Notes: generated by a model from the letters alone, not told the origin. Shown: positions 1 to 10,734, counted from the stretch's first letter. The stretch is 64,000 bases of DNA from Theristus sp. LFF4_11 (GCA_030248135.1 JASANC010001351.1:1-64000), one strand, 5' to 3'. A program made the numbers and translations.

Positions 1-564
1 ATCGGTCTAGAAACGAAAAACAAGAAAATGGTGTTTTTCAGGGTAATTCAATGCGCTGATCACGGATTTTGGGTTAGTTTTCTTACGTGAGCAACTCTAG
101 ATGCTGAATCGTGACGATTTCGGGCGAATCGGCCGTGGAAATTGGCGAAATCGGTCCAGAAACGAAAAACAAGAAAAGGGTGTTTTCCAAGGTAATTCAA
201 TGCGCTGATCACGGATTTTGGGTTAGTTTTTTTACGTGAGCAACTTTAGATTCCGAATCGTGACGATTTCGGGCGAATCGGCCGTGGAATTTAGTGAAAC
301 CGGTCCAGAAATGAAAAACAAGAAAACTGTATTTTCCAGGGTAATTCAACCGCCGATCACTGCTTTTGGGTCAGTTTTCTTATGTGAGCAATTCTAGGTA
401 CTGAATCGTGACGATTTTGGGCGAATCGGCCGTAAAAATAGCATAGACGAAATTGGCCTAAAAACGAAAAATGAAAAACCTGAGTTGTCCGGGGTTTAGA
501 AGAATGTGTGACCAACGTATTGTGATTTTGGTCCGACCTTTGGGGCTTATGTAAAAGTCAGAAT
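1..564 (+). repeat. Satellite array, ~149 bp unit, left copy
   Basis: About three and a half tandem units of roughly 149 bp. Each contains the core gtgacgatttcgggcgaatc followed by an aaattggcgaaatcggtcc-type segment and an A-rich stretch. Cores recur near 111, 260 and 409. The array runs off the left edge of the window. Its last unit degenerates into a flank (about 490-564) that is repeated after the second array at 17280-17352. No coding potential is seen. Confidence 0.9.
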
Positions 565-1606
565 ATTATCTAAAAATGCGGGAGACGCATATAAAAGGAG
601 GAATATGGCCTTGTGTAAGCAGTGAAAGACTTGGCTCGACAACGCTTTTCAAGTCTCTGATGTGGTACACACGGATACAAGTACATAAGAGTCATATTTT
701 TGCGCCGTTTATTTTTTATTTCGGTTGCAAGTGGCAACCCTCGTACATTGTAGACAAATGAAACTTTCACATTTGCTTTCTTCTAGCATTTAGCGACCTC
801 TAAAACCACTAAAATAACGATCAGACTTTAGATCGCTGACACTGGTTTGCACAAAGTGTATCGCAGAGGCATTGGGAACGCAAGGTCTCCTTCTGTGGCA
901 AAGGCAATGACTCACCGGTTTATCCTGTCACAAGAGTTTGGTAAAAAGGGTGAAAATCAACGGAAGACAACACTTTTTGCACTGGTGCTGCTGTATGCAC
1001 AGCGGTGCGTACGTCAGCAACAACGATAAAGCTACATGCAGCAATGTTTTGCAATCGCTGATGTTTCTGTTTTTTGCACAGAATTTACAGTATAGCCGAT
1101 TAAACATGGCAGTTTTTTCAGGGTGCAAGGAGCGCGCGAATTTTGAATGAAAGAAAAAGAAGTTCAGAAACCAAATTGTATGCCAAATTTGACGCGTTTT
1201 TTTAAACTAATGGATTATCCGTATTATTCTGTTAATTCTTTCTCCCTTGCACACATGATTGGAAATTATGTTGGCATTTTTGAAAAAGACAACTCCTAGT
1301 CAGCGACTAATCCCGCCTTGATGGACTGCCTCATTTATTTGGCCATGCTGTACAGAATTTCGCACATGATGTGATTTTAGACTAAACTGAAGAGGACAAT
1401 TGAAAAATATCTAGATAACTTCAAAGTTTTTACGCTTTTCAGCAAGCTTTTAAACAACAAACGCGGCGCAAAAATATGACTCTTATGTACTTGTATCCGT
1501 GTGTACCACATCAGAGACTTGAAAAGCGTTGTCGAGCCAAGTCTTTCACTGCTTACACAAGGCCATATTCCTCCTTTTATATGCGTCTCCCGCATTTTTA
1601 GATAAT
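565..1606 (+). mobile_element. Long-inverted-repeat element E, copy 1
   Basis: The ends are inverted repeats of about 145 bp: attatctaaaaatgcgggag at 565 and its reverse complement ending at 1606. The arms can be translated openly, but the same peptide appears in every arm, so the reading is a by-product of the repeat. The interior carries a segment around 790-1080 that recurs at 2340-2700 and 18010-18300. An F-family repeat (1089-1352) is inserted in it. I see no transposase. The class is unknown, and a fold-back or MITE-like DNA transposon is the simplest reading. Confidence 0.75.
1089..1352 (-). repeat. Repeat family F, copy 1, nested in element E
   Basis: About 265 bp, matching 14375-14646 and 52177-52440 in the opposite orientation and 53136-53355 in the same orientation. 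Shared landmarks are the gcgcgctttttgcaccctga segment, the cgtcaaatttgg segment and the agtcgcagactaggagttg segment. Ends are imperfect inverted repeats containing TCGGC/GCCGA. Element E copy 2 lacks this segment at the equivalent place, so F inserted after E. Confidence 0.7.
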
Positions 1607-1628
1607 CAGATATATTATCAGTTTTTTT

Positions 1629-1827
1629 GGGTTCTGCGACTCATTGCGTTAGCAGACGTAGAAAGGAAACCAGTTTCAATCTTTATGCGGCAATTCAAAA
1701 TCGCCTTAATAACTCGGCCCTATTTAACGGACTCGGATCACTTCATCAATTTTGAATTCCCGCGTCATGCATAAAACTGTGTAGCTATCTCTGCGCGCAT
1801 TGAGTCTCGGGACCAAAATAAAAGATC
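1629..1827 (-). repeat. Repeat family G, copy 1
   Basis: A ~200 bp interspersed repeat. On the minus strand it begins gatcttttattttggtccc and contains gcgggaattcaaaattg and a gagtcgcagaacc-type end. Related copies are at 14657-14860, 34885-35085, 36975-37255 and a fragment at 58170-58230. No inverted ends or open frame were found, so the element class is unknown. It lies directly beside the putative FMO exon. Confidence 0.65.
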
Positions 1828-1837
1828 CATTTTTTAC

Positions 1838-1930
1838 CTTTTCTGCATGGTCAAACGCTCGAAGCACAGACACGCCGCAAGGGCCGCAGCCAATCAGCGC
1901 AACGCTGGGTATCTCGGATTTGTTAGACAT
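1838..1930 (-). CDS. Flavin-dependent monooxygenase-like, first exon only
   Basis: A 31-residue exon starting with ATG at 1930 and ending in phase 0 at a GTAAAA donor. It encodes an N-terminal Rossmann FAD-binding signature, VALIGCGPCGVSVLRAF, with the GxGxxG spacing that opens flavin-containing and trimethylamine-type monooxygenases. A run reading DHAEK follows, as in that group. The conserved glycines fit FAD binding. Downstream exons should lie further left, but that stretch is repeats up to the window edge. The gene is therefore either cut by the window or broken by element insertions. The function is inferred from one motif only. Confidence 0.5.
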
Positions 1931-2867
1931 CGTTGAATATATCATTCAGTTGTCGTCAAAGCACCCAAAAATATTCTAAAGTTGTCTGATATAACGCACT
2001 TATTATGTAGTGTTTTTAAACCAGTTTTTAAAATTTGAACGTTTGACTTTACCAACGTCAACAAGTTTCAAAAAATTACATCATGTCATCACTCATCAGA
2101 CTAAAAAAATCATTTCCATTACCGATATTTTTGGGCATTTTTACCAAAGTTGTAAATGTAAATCTGAGCATTTTTGGGCACAGACTCACCGTTTGAGGGA
2201 ACTGGAAAACCTTTCGTTGTTTTTCGGTCGTTTTTTCAACCTCGGCGACATGTTTTGTTTCTTTTTCGAGCTGTACGCTTATTGGTCAGGGCTTACCAAT
2301 GAAAGTCACCGAAGGGTATTTCGGGCATTTAGCGAGCGACTACTAAAGCTAAAACCACTGAAATAACAATCAGACTTTAGATCGCTGACACTTGTTTGCA
2401 CAGGACAGTGTATCGCAGAGGCATTGGTTTACTCAATGTCCCCTTCTGTGGGAAAGGCAATGGCTCACGGGACGGACGGTTTAGCTTAGCCTACATTCAT
2501 ACTCCCACGCAAATCAACAAGAGTTTGGCAAAATGTGGTGAAAATTAACGGAAGACAACACCTTTTTGTCACTGGTGCTGGTGTGTACACAGCGGTGCGT
2601 ACAATAATGCAACGTTAGCAACGATAATGCTACATGCAGCAATGTACGTTTTGCAATCGCAGTCTCGGATTATTTTGTTTTTGCACAGAGTTTACAGAAT
2701 TTCGCTGTGATTTCAGACTAAACTAGAGAGGACAATTATAAAATAATTTTAAAGCTTTTTTCGCTTTTCAGCAAAACAAACGCGGCACAAAAATATTACT
2801 CTTATGTACTTGTATCCGTGTGTACCACATCAGAGACTTTAAAAGAGTTGTGAGCCAAGTTTCTCAC

Positions 2868-3740
2868 GGGTGGCGGAGAACTGGTACCCGGAGAACTGGT
2901 CACCGGAGAACTGGTACCCTCTCACAAACGCACGCGGAGAACTGGTACCCGGAGAACTGGTCACCGGAGAACTGGTACCCACTCTAGTTGCGAGTGTTTC
3001 ACTGCCTTTTTCCGTTACTGTTGAAGTTTTTTGGATTAATAAAAAGATTTTGTAAAAACTTTGTTTGTTTTATATTAATTGACTCATTCGAAATGTACAG
3101 GGTGGGCCAAAAAATCTACAGGATTTCAAATTGCTTTATCTCGCGTCTGGCTTGAGGTTTCAGGCTGAAATATGGAAACATTTCATGTGGAAACTAAGGT
3201 TCGTACTTTTTCAATTCAAAAAAAATTCTGTTTCTGATGATGTCTGATGATATTGTCCATTGGAATCATCGGTGCTAGACATGGAAGCATTTCAATGCCG
3301 AAAGCGAAAGCCTATCACTACTTTCTGGTGCAGTCAAATGTCTGCGTCAATCTTGCACACACCGTTTTCATCTATTTACAAAAAAATGTCAAAACACGAT
3401 TAAACAGAAAGAAAAACATCTAAAAATTATAAAATGCGAACCTAAATACTATAAAACTTTCAAATTTTAAGTAGTTTAAAGTCCGGTAGCTTTTTGGCCA
3501 ACCCTGTACTTTAATTATTTGTTATTTATATTTAATTTTAAATAAATGAAAAAGATAACAAAAGGTTAATTAAATTCAGGATGGAGTGTGGATAAATAAC
3601 TTTTGGAGATGGGTACCAGTTCTCCGGTGACCAGTTCTCCGCACGCGCAAATCAGAGGGTACCAGTTCTCCGCGTGACCAGTTCTCCGGGTACCAGTTCT
3701 CCGGTGACCAGTCCTCCGGGTACCAGTTCTCCTACTGCCG
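2868..3740 (+). mobile_element. hAT-like element with minisatellite inverted ends
   Basis: It is flanked by a perfect 8 bp duplication, TTTCTCAC at 2860-2867 and 3741-3748, inside the right arm of element E. Both ends consist of ~15 bp units, ggagaactggtcacc alternating with ggagaactggtaccc, arranged as inverted arrays (about 2874-2990 and 3612-3733). The 8 bp duplication and a GGGTGGCGGAGAAC-type start suggest the hAT superfamily. No transposase frame is seen, so it is non-autonomous. A mariner-type MITE is nested at 3098-3506. Confidence 0.75.
3098..3506 (+). mobile_element. Mariner-type MITE nested in the hAT-like element
   Basis: The ends are inverted: cagggtgggccaaaaa at 3098 and tttttggccaaccctg ending at 3506. 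Each is flanked by TA. This matches the acagggtg...-type ends of mariner/IS630 elements. It is about 409 bp with no open frame. It sits between the two inverted minisatellite arrays, so it inserted into the hAT-like element. Confidence 0.7.
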
Positions 3741-3807
3741 TTTCTCACTGCTTACACCTATTAGCCCATATTCCTTTTTTATGCATCTCCCGCATTTTTA
3801 GACAACA

Positions 3808-4727
3808 TAACCGTGCCTTAGTACATGTCCAAAGAGAGTTCGGAGTTTAGATAGCTTTTGTACAGTCATAAAACTTTTCTATGGTTCAACACAACTCGAG
3901 AAATAACGCTACCCACTACTTCTGAAACACCCTGTACAATAAGTCGAGTCTACTGCCAAGGATTGCTCAAATTTTCATTACTTTACAACCTTGATAAAAA
4001 GAAACAAAAATAGAATGGGTGAAGGAATTGGAAATGTTTTTCGTGTGCAAACTTCTGTCTCGTCTGGAGCAGCCTGCCAACAAAACCAGTTTTCATTTCG
4101 TTCGCATGTCGTTTGATTGATCGGTGGGTCACGCAAACAAAAAAGTTTGTGGTGTTGGTGTTGTTGAACAAGCTGCCATTTGTTCAGTCGGCCATACCGT
4201 GTGCCACTCTTGAACACACAGCAGCAGCTGATCGGTGCTCAGAGGGCACGGCGTACACGCACCGCACTGCGCGTCATTGATGGCTCTGTGATTCCCGATG
4301 GTTTCGGCGCGAATAGGAACAGTCGCTATTGGCGAACGAGGTGCACACTTCATCAAGAACAATGAATGACCAGTGATTGAATTTGGTTCTTTTGCACAAA
4401 TTACATAAATCATATGTGATTGTGCTTTGTGTTTAGTGTCAAAACTGTCACTGTTTTAATAAGACACAAACCACTAACAGTGCTGCAAATCCGCATATTG
4501 TGAAGGTGACCATTGGATCTTCGCGGTTCAGAGACATGGAGGGACTCGGCACTCGTACGTGAAGCAGCCAGCTGTCGGGCGTTATCAAAGGCCTATTATG
4601 TGCATCGTATTCAGGTCGGTAGGATACAGGGCTGCTTCACAATGTGTACGCTCCACACGACGGATCGCCATGTCCAGAAAAACTGGTCGGCCACGAAGTG
4701 CATGACTAAGCGGGCGTTCTGCACCAG
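3808..4727. other. No supported gene; lone mariner end
   Basis: A cccaccctgta-like motif near 3925-3932 is a probable solo end of a mariner-type element. The segment 4200-4727 is more GC-rich and has short open frames on both strands, but no frame could be preferred by splice sites or homology. Confidence 0.4.
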
Positions 4728-4937
4728 TGGTTGTTGTTGTTGGGGATTTTTGGCCTTTGGCGGTTTTTAGCCAGGATTAACCAATAAAAGTGTACAGAAC
4801 GCCGTCGAGTAGGGTGCCCATCGAGTTTTCTCTGTCACTAAGTGATTATACACCCCTCGGCGGGGCTCGATCTCCCGAACGCACAGCCAAGAGTACATAG
4901 TCTAACGCGCTACCACCAGACCACGAGCGGTGACACA
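4728..4937 (-). mobile_element. tRNA-derived SINE, copy 1
   Basis: On the minus strand the head reads ggtctggtggtagcgcgtta and then gggagatcgagccccgcc, which resemble the A and B boxes of an RNA polymerase III tRNA promoter. A body shared with the copy at 40329-40500 follows (gaaaactcgatgggcaccct, acgacggcgtt), ending in a short CAA repeat tail. It does not fold as a full tRNA by eye. A SINE, not a tRNA gene, explains the shared non-tRNA body. Confidence 0.75.
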
Positions 4938-5250
4938 CCGGTGTACCGTACTGGATGAACAACGAAATATACAGTATCACCAGGTCAGATAGAGCTTGGT
5001 CACCGCCAATCTGCACAAAATTGTCCAGCATGGTCCGACACCGAGTGCATACAAAACCATCACTATGCGGACATGTTCGTTTTGCAAAGGACAAATCTTT
5101 TGTAGAGTTCTTGAACTCCAATCAAAAACATGATCCCACAGCAACTGTGGAATTTTTGCGCGAGAATAAAAGTTCCTACCCGTGGAGAAGCTCTGTATGA
5201 AATTTCAACGGAATCTGTCAATTTTTGTCGGTTGAAAAGGATTCTGATTA

Positions 5251-5444
5251 CCGTAAAGTCTTGCATATAAGGTTCCTCCCACTTATGGTCGAAATCCTAC
5301 CCCGTTTATAAGGCCCGAAATTCCTAATGTTCGCTTTATAAGACCTCCTCCCACTTAGAAGGCTGTCACACGAAATTCCACTTTATTCAAAAAATTTTGA
5401 TTTTCAAATTTATATAAGGAGACCTTATATGCAAGACTTTACGG
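5251..5444 (+). mobile_element. MITE family A (CCGTAAAGTC ends), internally deleted copy
   Basis: The inverted ends are ccgtaaagtcttgcatataa and its mirror gcaagactttacgg, with flanking TA. It is 194 bp long. It lacks about 65 bp that the full 262 bp copies at 19660-19921 and 63234-63495 have between the first cctcccacttat block and the tttataaggc block. Confidence 0.88.
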
Positions 5445-6699
5445 TATTTATTTTTCTCATTTTTTCTAGAATTAAACTACCGTCAGATTACGATCAGTTC
5501 TGCTGAGTTCAAATTGCCCCGCAGCCGTAAAAAAATACACACATTTTCCTTATCTGTGTGTGAAATGCATATTACGACACGTTTCAATAAGAAAGATAAT
5601 AAGCTATAATAGCCACGTGGACAAATGAAATGTTTCAGTATAATAAGTTTTAACAAAAAAAGTAGGAAGTTTAAGTTTCTGTTTCCTTTCAAGCAGTCAT
5701 CGTGTTTCACTTTTTTTCATTCGACATTTCTCAAAGCATCAGCGAGGACAAAAGACACAACATGCGATTGGCCTACCTGATCATCAGTTAGTTTCTCTGT
5801 TTTTCTTATGCAGCAAAAGTGGTTTGCAAAATTTAGATTGCCGTCTTCCCCGGAGGTTCGGTGTTGCCACCTATCGCGACCCCAATCAAAAAGCACACAC
5901 TTGCATAAAATGCTTTGTTGACTTCCTTTTTTTGATGTGCAGGGTGTGATGTGTGTTGCAAAGAAATCAGAGAGGGTGATCAAAACACATTAAAAAAGTA
6001 TCGGCTGGTACCCCGAACTGAAACAACATTTTGAGGGTGAAACAAACAGCCGTGAAAGAAGTATAGTAAAACTTTGCATATGCAATGTAAAACCTCTCCC
6101 GTGGGCGTAGTGTCACAGCGATTTTTTATTTGATCAAAAACTCAGTCCGGTTAACAAAGTTGGACTTCTTTATAAGGCCTTTTTTTGTTTTGATCAGTTT
6201 TTCACCGCGGAAATTGTTCAAGTTGTTTTGCTTTTTAAGTGCGGCAAAATCCAAACAGCTTTGAAATATGGACTTTTCAGCCAATACTAAGATGTTGAAA
6301 AACGATGCAAAAACATTATTTTAAACTTATTTAAAATTTGAAGCTTGCAAAAATTGATTTATGTCAAAAGAAACCGTGAATCGGTTCACCCAGTTCGTCT
6401 GTCCTTCAGTCTGCTTGTGCCAATGGTTGCTCAGAGTAGTTTATGCTGAAATTTTAACGCAACAAGCGGCCAACTGTATTTTTTCCACACGGCTGAAAGT
6501 TTCAGTTCATAATGTTGCTTCAGTTCTGAATACCAGCCGTTTATATTTTATTTGCCATTTTTCCATCACACCCTGCACATGATGGGCAAAATGGTTGATT
6601 TGTCCAACATTAAAAGTATTCGGAGTAGCATCGGTTCTGTGGCAAACTGTGAACCACGATTTCTAACGCAACAAGACCTACGACCATACAAAACATGTA
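5445..6699. other. AT-rich spacer without a supported gene
   Basis: Only short random frames are present. A possible degenerate mariner end (caccctgcacat) is near 6567. Nothing else is recognised. Confidence 0.4.
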
Positions 6700-7614
6700 C
6701 AGGGTGGGCAAAAAAAGGTTCCATTTTCAAACCGTTGTCACTGGCTGGTGTTTCAATATTATGAGCTGAAATTTTCAGCATTGATAAAACATGTGATGCC
6801 ATTTTTCTGACAAAATTTTTATCCAATTTGGTGAAGTAGATTCAGTTTTACAGCACAATGTTTAAAAATTCCCAAATTTTCAAAAAACGGATTTTTAACC
6901 AAGAATTTTACAACGAATCATTGCTCATAGACATCCAAATCATCATCAAGGTTCTCGTCCACAGCGGCTGGATTGAATTTCACGCGAAACTGGCGAGTCA
7001 CTGCAGAAAAACTTTCAGATTGCTCCCACCAGATAGCACACCAGACCCGTTGTTCTGCTGTCCACTTAACCATGACGAAACTGCAGAAAACTGAAACTGA
7101 AACACTGTTTTTATTCAAACCGCAGAAAAACTTTTCAAAAGAAACAAATTAACAGACAGAGTAACACAGAAAACAAAAAAGTCAACTGAACAATTCTTTC
7201 TGTCGCAGTCGCATGGCTGCTGACTCGAGTCCGTTGTGAAGCATCAGAGATTCGCTCGAGCTGCTCAAATGCAATTCAAGTGTGAGATTTTTCCACTGTG
7301 AGCGCATGAATTGAACTATCAATACCCCGGGTATCCAAAAAGACCCATTTGTCACCTTCGCAACAGTTTCAAAATTGGATCACGCATCTTGATACTAATT
7401 TTTTTCTTGCACTCATTTCAGTCAATTTGTTGATTTTTCGAGCTTTTTTAGAAAATCTGCCACAGTGAGCGCCAGGAATTATATATCGGGAAAAAAATTT
7501 TGTCAGTAAAATGGCATCACATGTTTTATCAGTGCTGAAAATTTCAGTTCATAATATTAAAACACCAGCCAGTGACAGCAGTTTGAAAATTGAACCTTTT
7601 TTTGGCCCACCCTG
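6700..7614 (-). mobile_element. Mariner-type element, internally deleted
   Basis: Inverted repeats of about 120 bp begin cagggtgggcaaaaaaaggt at 6700 and end in tttttttggcccaccctg at 7614, each flanked by TA. The arms contain the same blocks (cactggctggtgttt, aaaatttcagc, catgtgatgccattttctga) in mirror order. It is about 915 bp, too short for an intact transposase, but the minus strand keeps an N-terminal transposase fragment at 6918-7073. Confidence 0.8.
6918..7073 (-). pseudogene. Transposase N-terminal helix-turn-helix fragment
   Basis: A 51-codon frame starting MVKWTAEQRVWCAIWWEQ and continuing ...SFSAVTRQFRVKFN. This resembles the N-terminal DUF4817-type helix-turn-helix of mariner-like transposases (pattern xWTxEQRxFxVxxFF...TQRxFRxxFx). 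It stops soon after the helix-turn-helix. The catalytic DDE/DDD part is absent, so it is a relic of the parent element. Identification rests on motif resemblance. Confidence 0.6.
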
Positions 7615-8592
7615 TATATTTTTGTGAAAACGCAAACGCGCATACTGTATGTAGGTGTGCTTGCAACGATTGTGCTGTGTTCAACTGATAACTCGTCCAC
7701 TACGTCGCATCCCGATGGCCCAAAAACAGCCAAAAAATGGTTACACGCATATAAAACAGTGTTAGTTTAGCATCACCAAAACCTTCAATTTGCGTCATTT
7801 GTACTGTGTGTCCGTGAAACGAAAAAAACTCCGTTGGAAACTCAGCAGTCCGTCTTGAGTTGTTCTGAGTCTGTGCGTTTTCATCTTTATCTTCTGTTGT
7901 GTTTCGTATTGTTTGATGAGTGACACACAATGCAAGACAACCGATTGCAATCCAGCTGCAGCTCGTGCTGTGCCATTCAGACCGTCATAACACCACTACG
8001 GAGGCGCACAGTCTTGCACGCAAAAAGGTTTTCAGTTTCTGGAAAAACGCACACTGCACTCTGTTTGAACAGAATGTTCTTTAAACTTATGAGAATTGGT
8101 AAAACCCCTTTCCCCTAAGGGCTTCTGGGGCCGACTCTGTTCACTGGAAGCAAAATCAGCCCAGTAGACCCAAACCATCGTATTCGGTGACCTGAAAACC
8201 CTGTGAAAATGTTTTTGAGCTGTGAAACCATTCAAAAATATGAACCCGGAGGTCAGCTATTGGGGCTACGTGATCGTGGCCGAAACCGAAACGAAACCTA
8301 ACCTACCGTGGTTAGGGACATTAAAGACTTTGAAAACGAAATTTTTCGTGTTAGAACACAACCTTTGGCTCGGCAAAAAAGGGGTAAGAGCGGTTTTTTC
8401 GGGGAAAAACGAGTTTCTTCTTGCCGTTGCCAACATTGGTGCAGTAACAGTGCCAACAGTGCAATAACAGAATGCACTGTCTTCAGAAACGTGTAGCTCT
8501 TTAGCCGTTTAGTATTAAACTACCTGAGTTTTGCTACACTCAGAAGCTGACTGTTGTAAACCAATTTCATTGCGTGTGCGATCCGTTTACAG
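7615..8592. other. Region upstream of the membrane-protein exon
   Basis: It should contain introns and possibly exons of the gene that ends at 8776. Short frames such as one around 7930-8118 exist, but none has convincing splice sites in the phase required, so no exon is annotated. Confidence 0.3.
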
Positions 8593-8776
8593 ACTGATCG
8601 TTGTTGCGGTGGTGGTGGGCGTTCTAATCCTGAGCTGCGTTATCTGCGCCATCGTGGGTTTTGTTTTGTGTTCGCGCAAAAAAAAACGACGCATGCAGGA
8701 GTGTGAGGGCGCCGTGTTGCAGCAACCGGCAACCGCAAAAGGCGCCCATCAGCAGCAACCGCCAAAATATTCGTAG
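8593..8776 (+). CDS. Last exon of a single-pass membrane protein
   Basis: An exon following a tttacag acceptor at 8592. It starts in phase 2 (one base, then CTG ATC GTT) and runs to a TAG at 8774-8776. It encodes a strong hydrophobic span (LIVVAVVVGVLILSCVICAI followed by VGFVLC), then a basic stop-transfer run SRKKKRRMQ and a short Gln/Ala-rich cytoplasmic tail ending PPKYS. The order TM, basic cluster, tail implies a type I topology with an extracellular part encoded by upstream exons I could not locate. A PPxY-like end (PPKYS) could bind a WW domain. The family is not recognised. Confidence 0.6.
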
Positions 8777-9231
8777 TTTCCCGGTCAAAAAAGTGCAGTT
8801 TGATCGCTGGGTGATCCGTTGCGTGGTTTTTCTTTACTGACAAGTGAACTTTATGAATTTATTTCACAGTCGGTGATACTTTCAACTGGTATATTATCTT
8901 TTCACTGTTCATGCGAAAGAAGTGATTAAAAAATGCTAAACGATCTGTGCAAAAGCCGCGCAGCTGAAAACCGAACGCGCTGTTTTCGCCGCCCGAACGT
9001 AGTCCGAAGATGAATAATCAACATACGATTTCAACATCAACATCAACATCGTATTCTTAATTTGTGAAAAAGAATCTGGTTATTTTTTCGATTTCAAGCT
9101 AAAATCTGCCGTAAGATTACGTTCAGTTTCGAGGATTTCAAATTGCCTTGCCGCGAATCCGTGAAACAAATTTCCAAATGGAAAAATATCAAAATAAGCA
9201 ACTTTAGCCAGGGCACTAGCATACAAGTATA

Positions 9232-9322
9232 GTCGAACTCTAAATCAGCGTCGTCGTTGTGATCACGTGAATGCATGCTTTCTGCGCAGAAATTGCTGTG
9301 GGGGCGGCGTTTGGTTTGCATG
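9232..9322 (+). repeat. Palindromic MITE P, partial copy
   Basis: The half-element reads cgaactctaaatcagc...gtgatcacgtgaatgcatgc, then ctttctgcgcag and a ggggcggcgtttgg centre. This is the left arm and centre of the palindromic family P. The right arm is missing, and the hAT element at 9356 starts shortly after. Confidence 0.6.
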
Positions 9323-9355
9323 AAACCCAGAAACGCTTGAGAAAGAGTTCAGTAC

Positions 9356-10568
9356 TATAGTTGCCACGGTAACCGTAAAAACCGTAAAAATACGGGCGGT
9401 ACGGTTTTACCGTACCGTACCGTGACCGTACCGTGCGATTTTAAAATTTCCAAACCGTACCGAAAACCGTACCGTCATCAAAATACAATTACCGTACCGT
9501 TGACCGTACCGTGGCAAAATTTTGGCAAACCGTACCGAAACCGTCGTATTTTTTCCAAAATTGACGGTTTGACCAAGCTTTTTTTTGTGTGGTGGTGGTA
9601 CCAGCCGTGGTGCCTGCCAGCTGACTAGCGTTTCACTAATGAACATATGATTTTCCACAGTCAATGCTGTTTTGTCGCCTCGCTCTCAGGACTCAGCTCA
9701 CCACCGCTACTACAACGAACAGTACGACAACGAATCGGTTTCATTTCCAGGAAAAGGAAAAGGAATATGTATGTGGCATATGATGAATAAAAATAAATGT
9801 ATGTGCTGAGTGGAGCAGTGGTGGACCGTCACCGTTCACCGTTAAATGTGTGAGTCGAGCTGAGCTCACTGTCTCTGTTCTGTAATGTTGGTTGAGCAAA
9901 GCAAACCCTTTGGCGATTAATAATGTAGCTTGTTGCAATGGCGTAAATTCAAAATCGTTTATTATTATTGCACGCAGCGCAGGCAGATCGTATCTCCGTA
10001 TTCGTAAAATCACACCCGCCGCGTCCACACATCAACTGAACTCCATTCACTATGCAATTTGTTTCTTTATTATCTTGATTTCACACCTTACGCAGCGCAG
10101 GGTTGGTTCAGCTGGTCTGACTCTGGTGCTGTGCTGGTCCACCTTGTGATGTGGTAGATTTAGGTTTCGGTTGGGTCTTCCTGTACTCTTGCTATGGTGT
10201 AGGTAGATGGTGTAAGTTTGTGTTTTGTTCTTGTCCCACTGCCGCTTCCATTGCTTGTCTGACTGAACGAGAACGGCGACATACAACACAACAAAATAGC
10301 ACAGAGAGAAACAAAAAGTGAAGCACAGTGCATTTTAAAACTTTTTAATTTTCAAACCGTAAAAACACGGTTTACCGCCCGTGTAAATTCAAAATCCACG
10401 GTAACCGCACCGAAACCGTATCGTGCGATTTTAAAATTTTTCAAACCGTACCGAAAACCGTACCGTTGAGCTTTTCAATTTACCGTACCGTACCGAAACC
10501 GTGAAAAAAATTGCGTCTCAAACCGTAAACCGTACCGTGACCAAAAAAGGCCTGCCGTGGCAACTCTA
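9356..10568 (+). mobile_element. Non-autonomous hAT element with CCGTAC-rich subterminal repeats
   Basis: A perfect 8 bp target duplication, TTCAGTAC at 9348-9355 and 10569-10576, brackets inverted ends tatagttgccacgg / ccgtggcaactcta. Such TAGNGTTGCCA-like ends plus 8 bp duplications are typical of hAT elements. Inside both ends are dense arrays of accgtaccg and its complement (about 9365-9560 and 10360-10560), plausible transposase-binding repeats. The 0.8 kb core has two minus-strand frames of 95 and 79 codons with no recognised domain. No transposase is seen. Confidence 0.88.
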
Positions 10569-10734
10569 TTCAGTACACGTGTTATAAGATAGACATAATG
10601 TGCTACTAAAGTTGCTGTTAAATTTTAGTTAGCTGTTTTGAAGACAGTAAGTTCGCTAGCAATACAGGTCTAACTAACGGTTTCTCTGCGGGATTTCACA
10701 GAGTTTTTGCTCATTATTTTTCCAATTTTTTTAA

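Larger units (their letters stand above)
2334..3807 (+). mobile_element. Element E, copy 3, 5'-truncated and interrupted
   Basis: The interior and right arm of element E are present (2334-2867 and 3749-3807). The left arm and the satellite are missing. The right arm is split by the 873 bp element at 2868-3740, whose 8 bp target duplication is visible on both sides. This gives the order: E first, then the minisatellite-ended element. Confidence 0.7.

Noticed and set aside
576..761. A frame beginning [15 protein letters not shown], also present at 1377-1595 (minus) and 17364-17624
   Set aside because: It is the translation of the inverted arms of element E, with the same sequence in every arm and no conserved continuation.
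4513..4770. Possible Cys-containing plus-strand exon (GCFTMCTLHTT...)
   Set aside because: The tail lies in the SINE, both strands are equally open, and no donor or acceptor pair gave the phase needed to join the exon at 8593.
4856..4926. tRNA gene suggested by A- and B-box-like words
   Set aside because: No complete cloverleaf is evident, and the same non-tRNA body follows it at the copy at 40329, so a SINE fits better.
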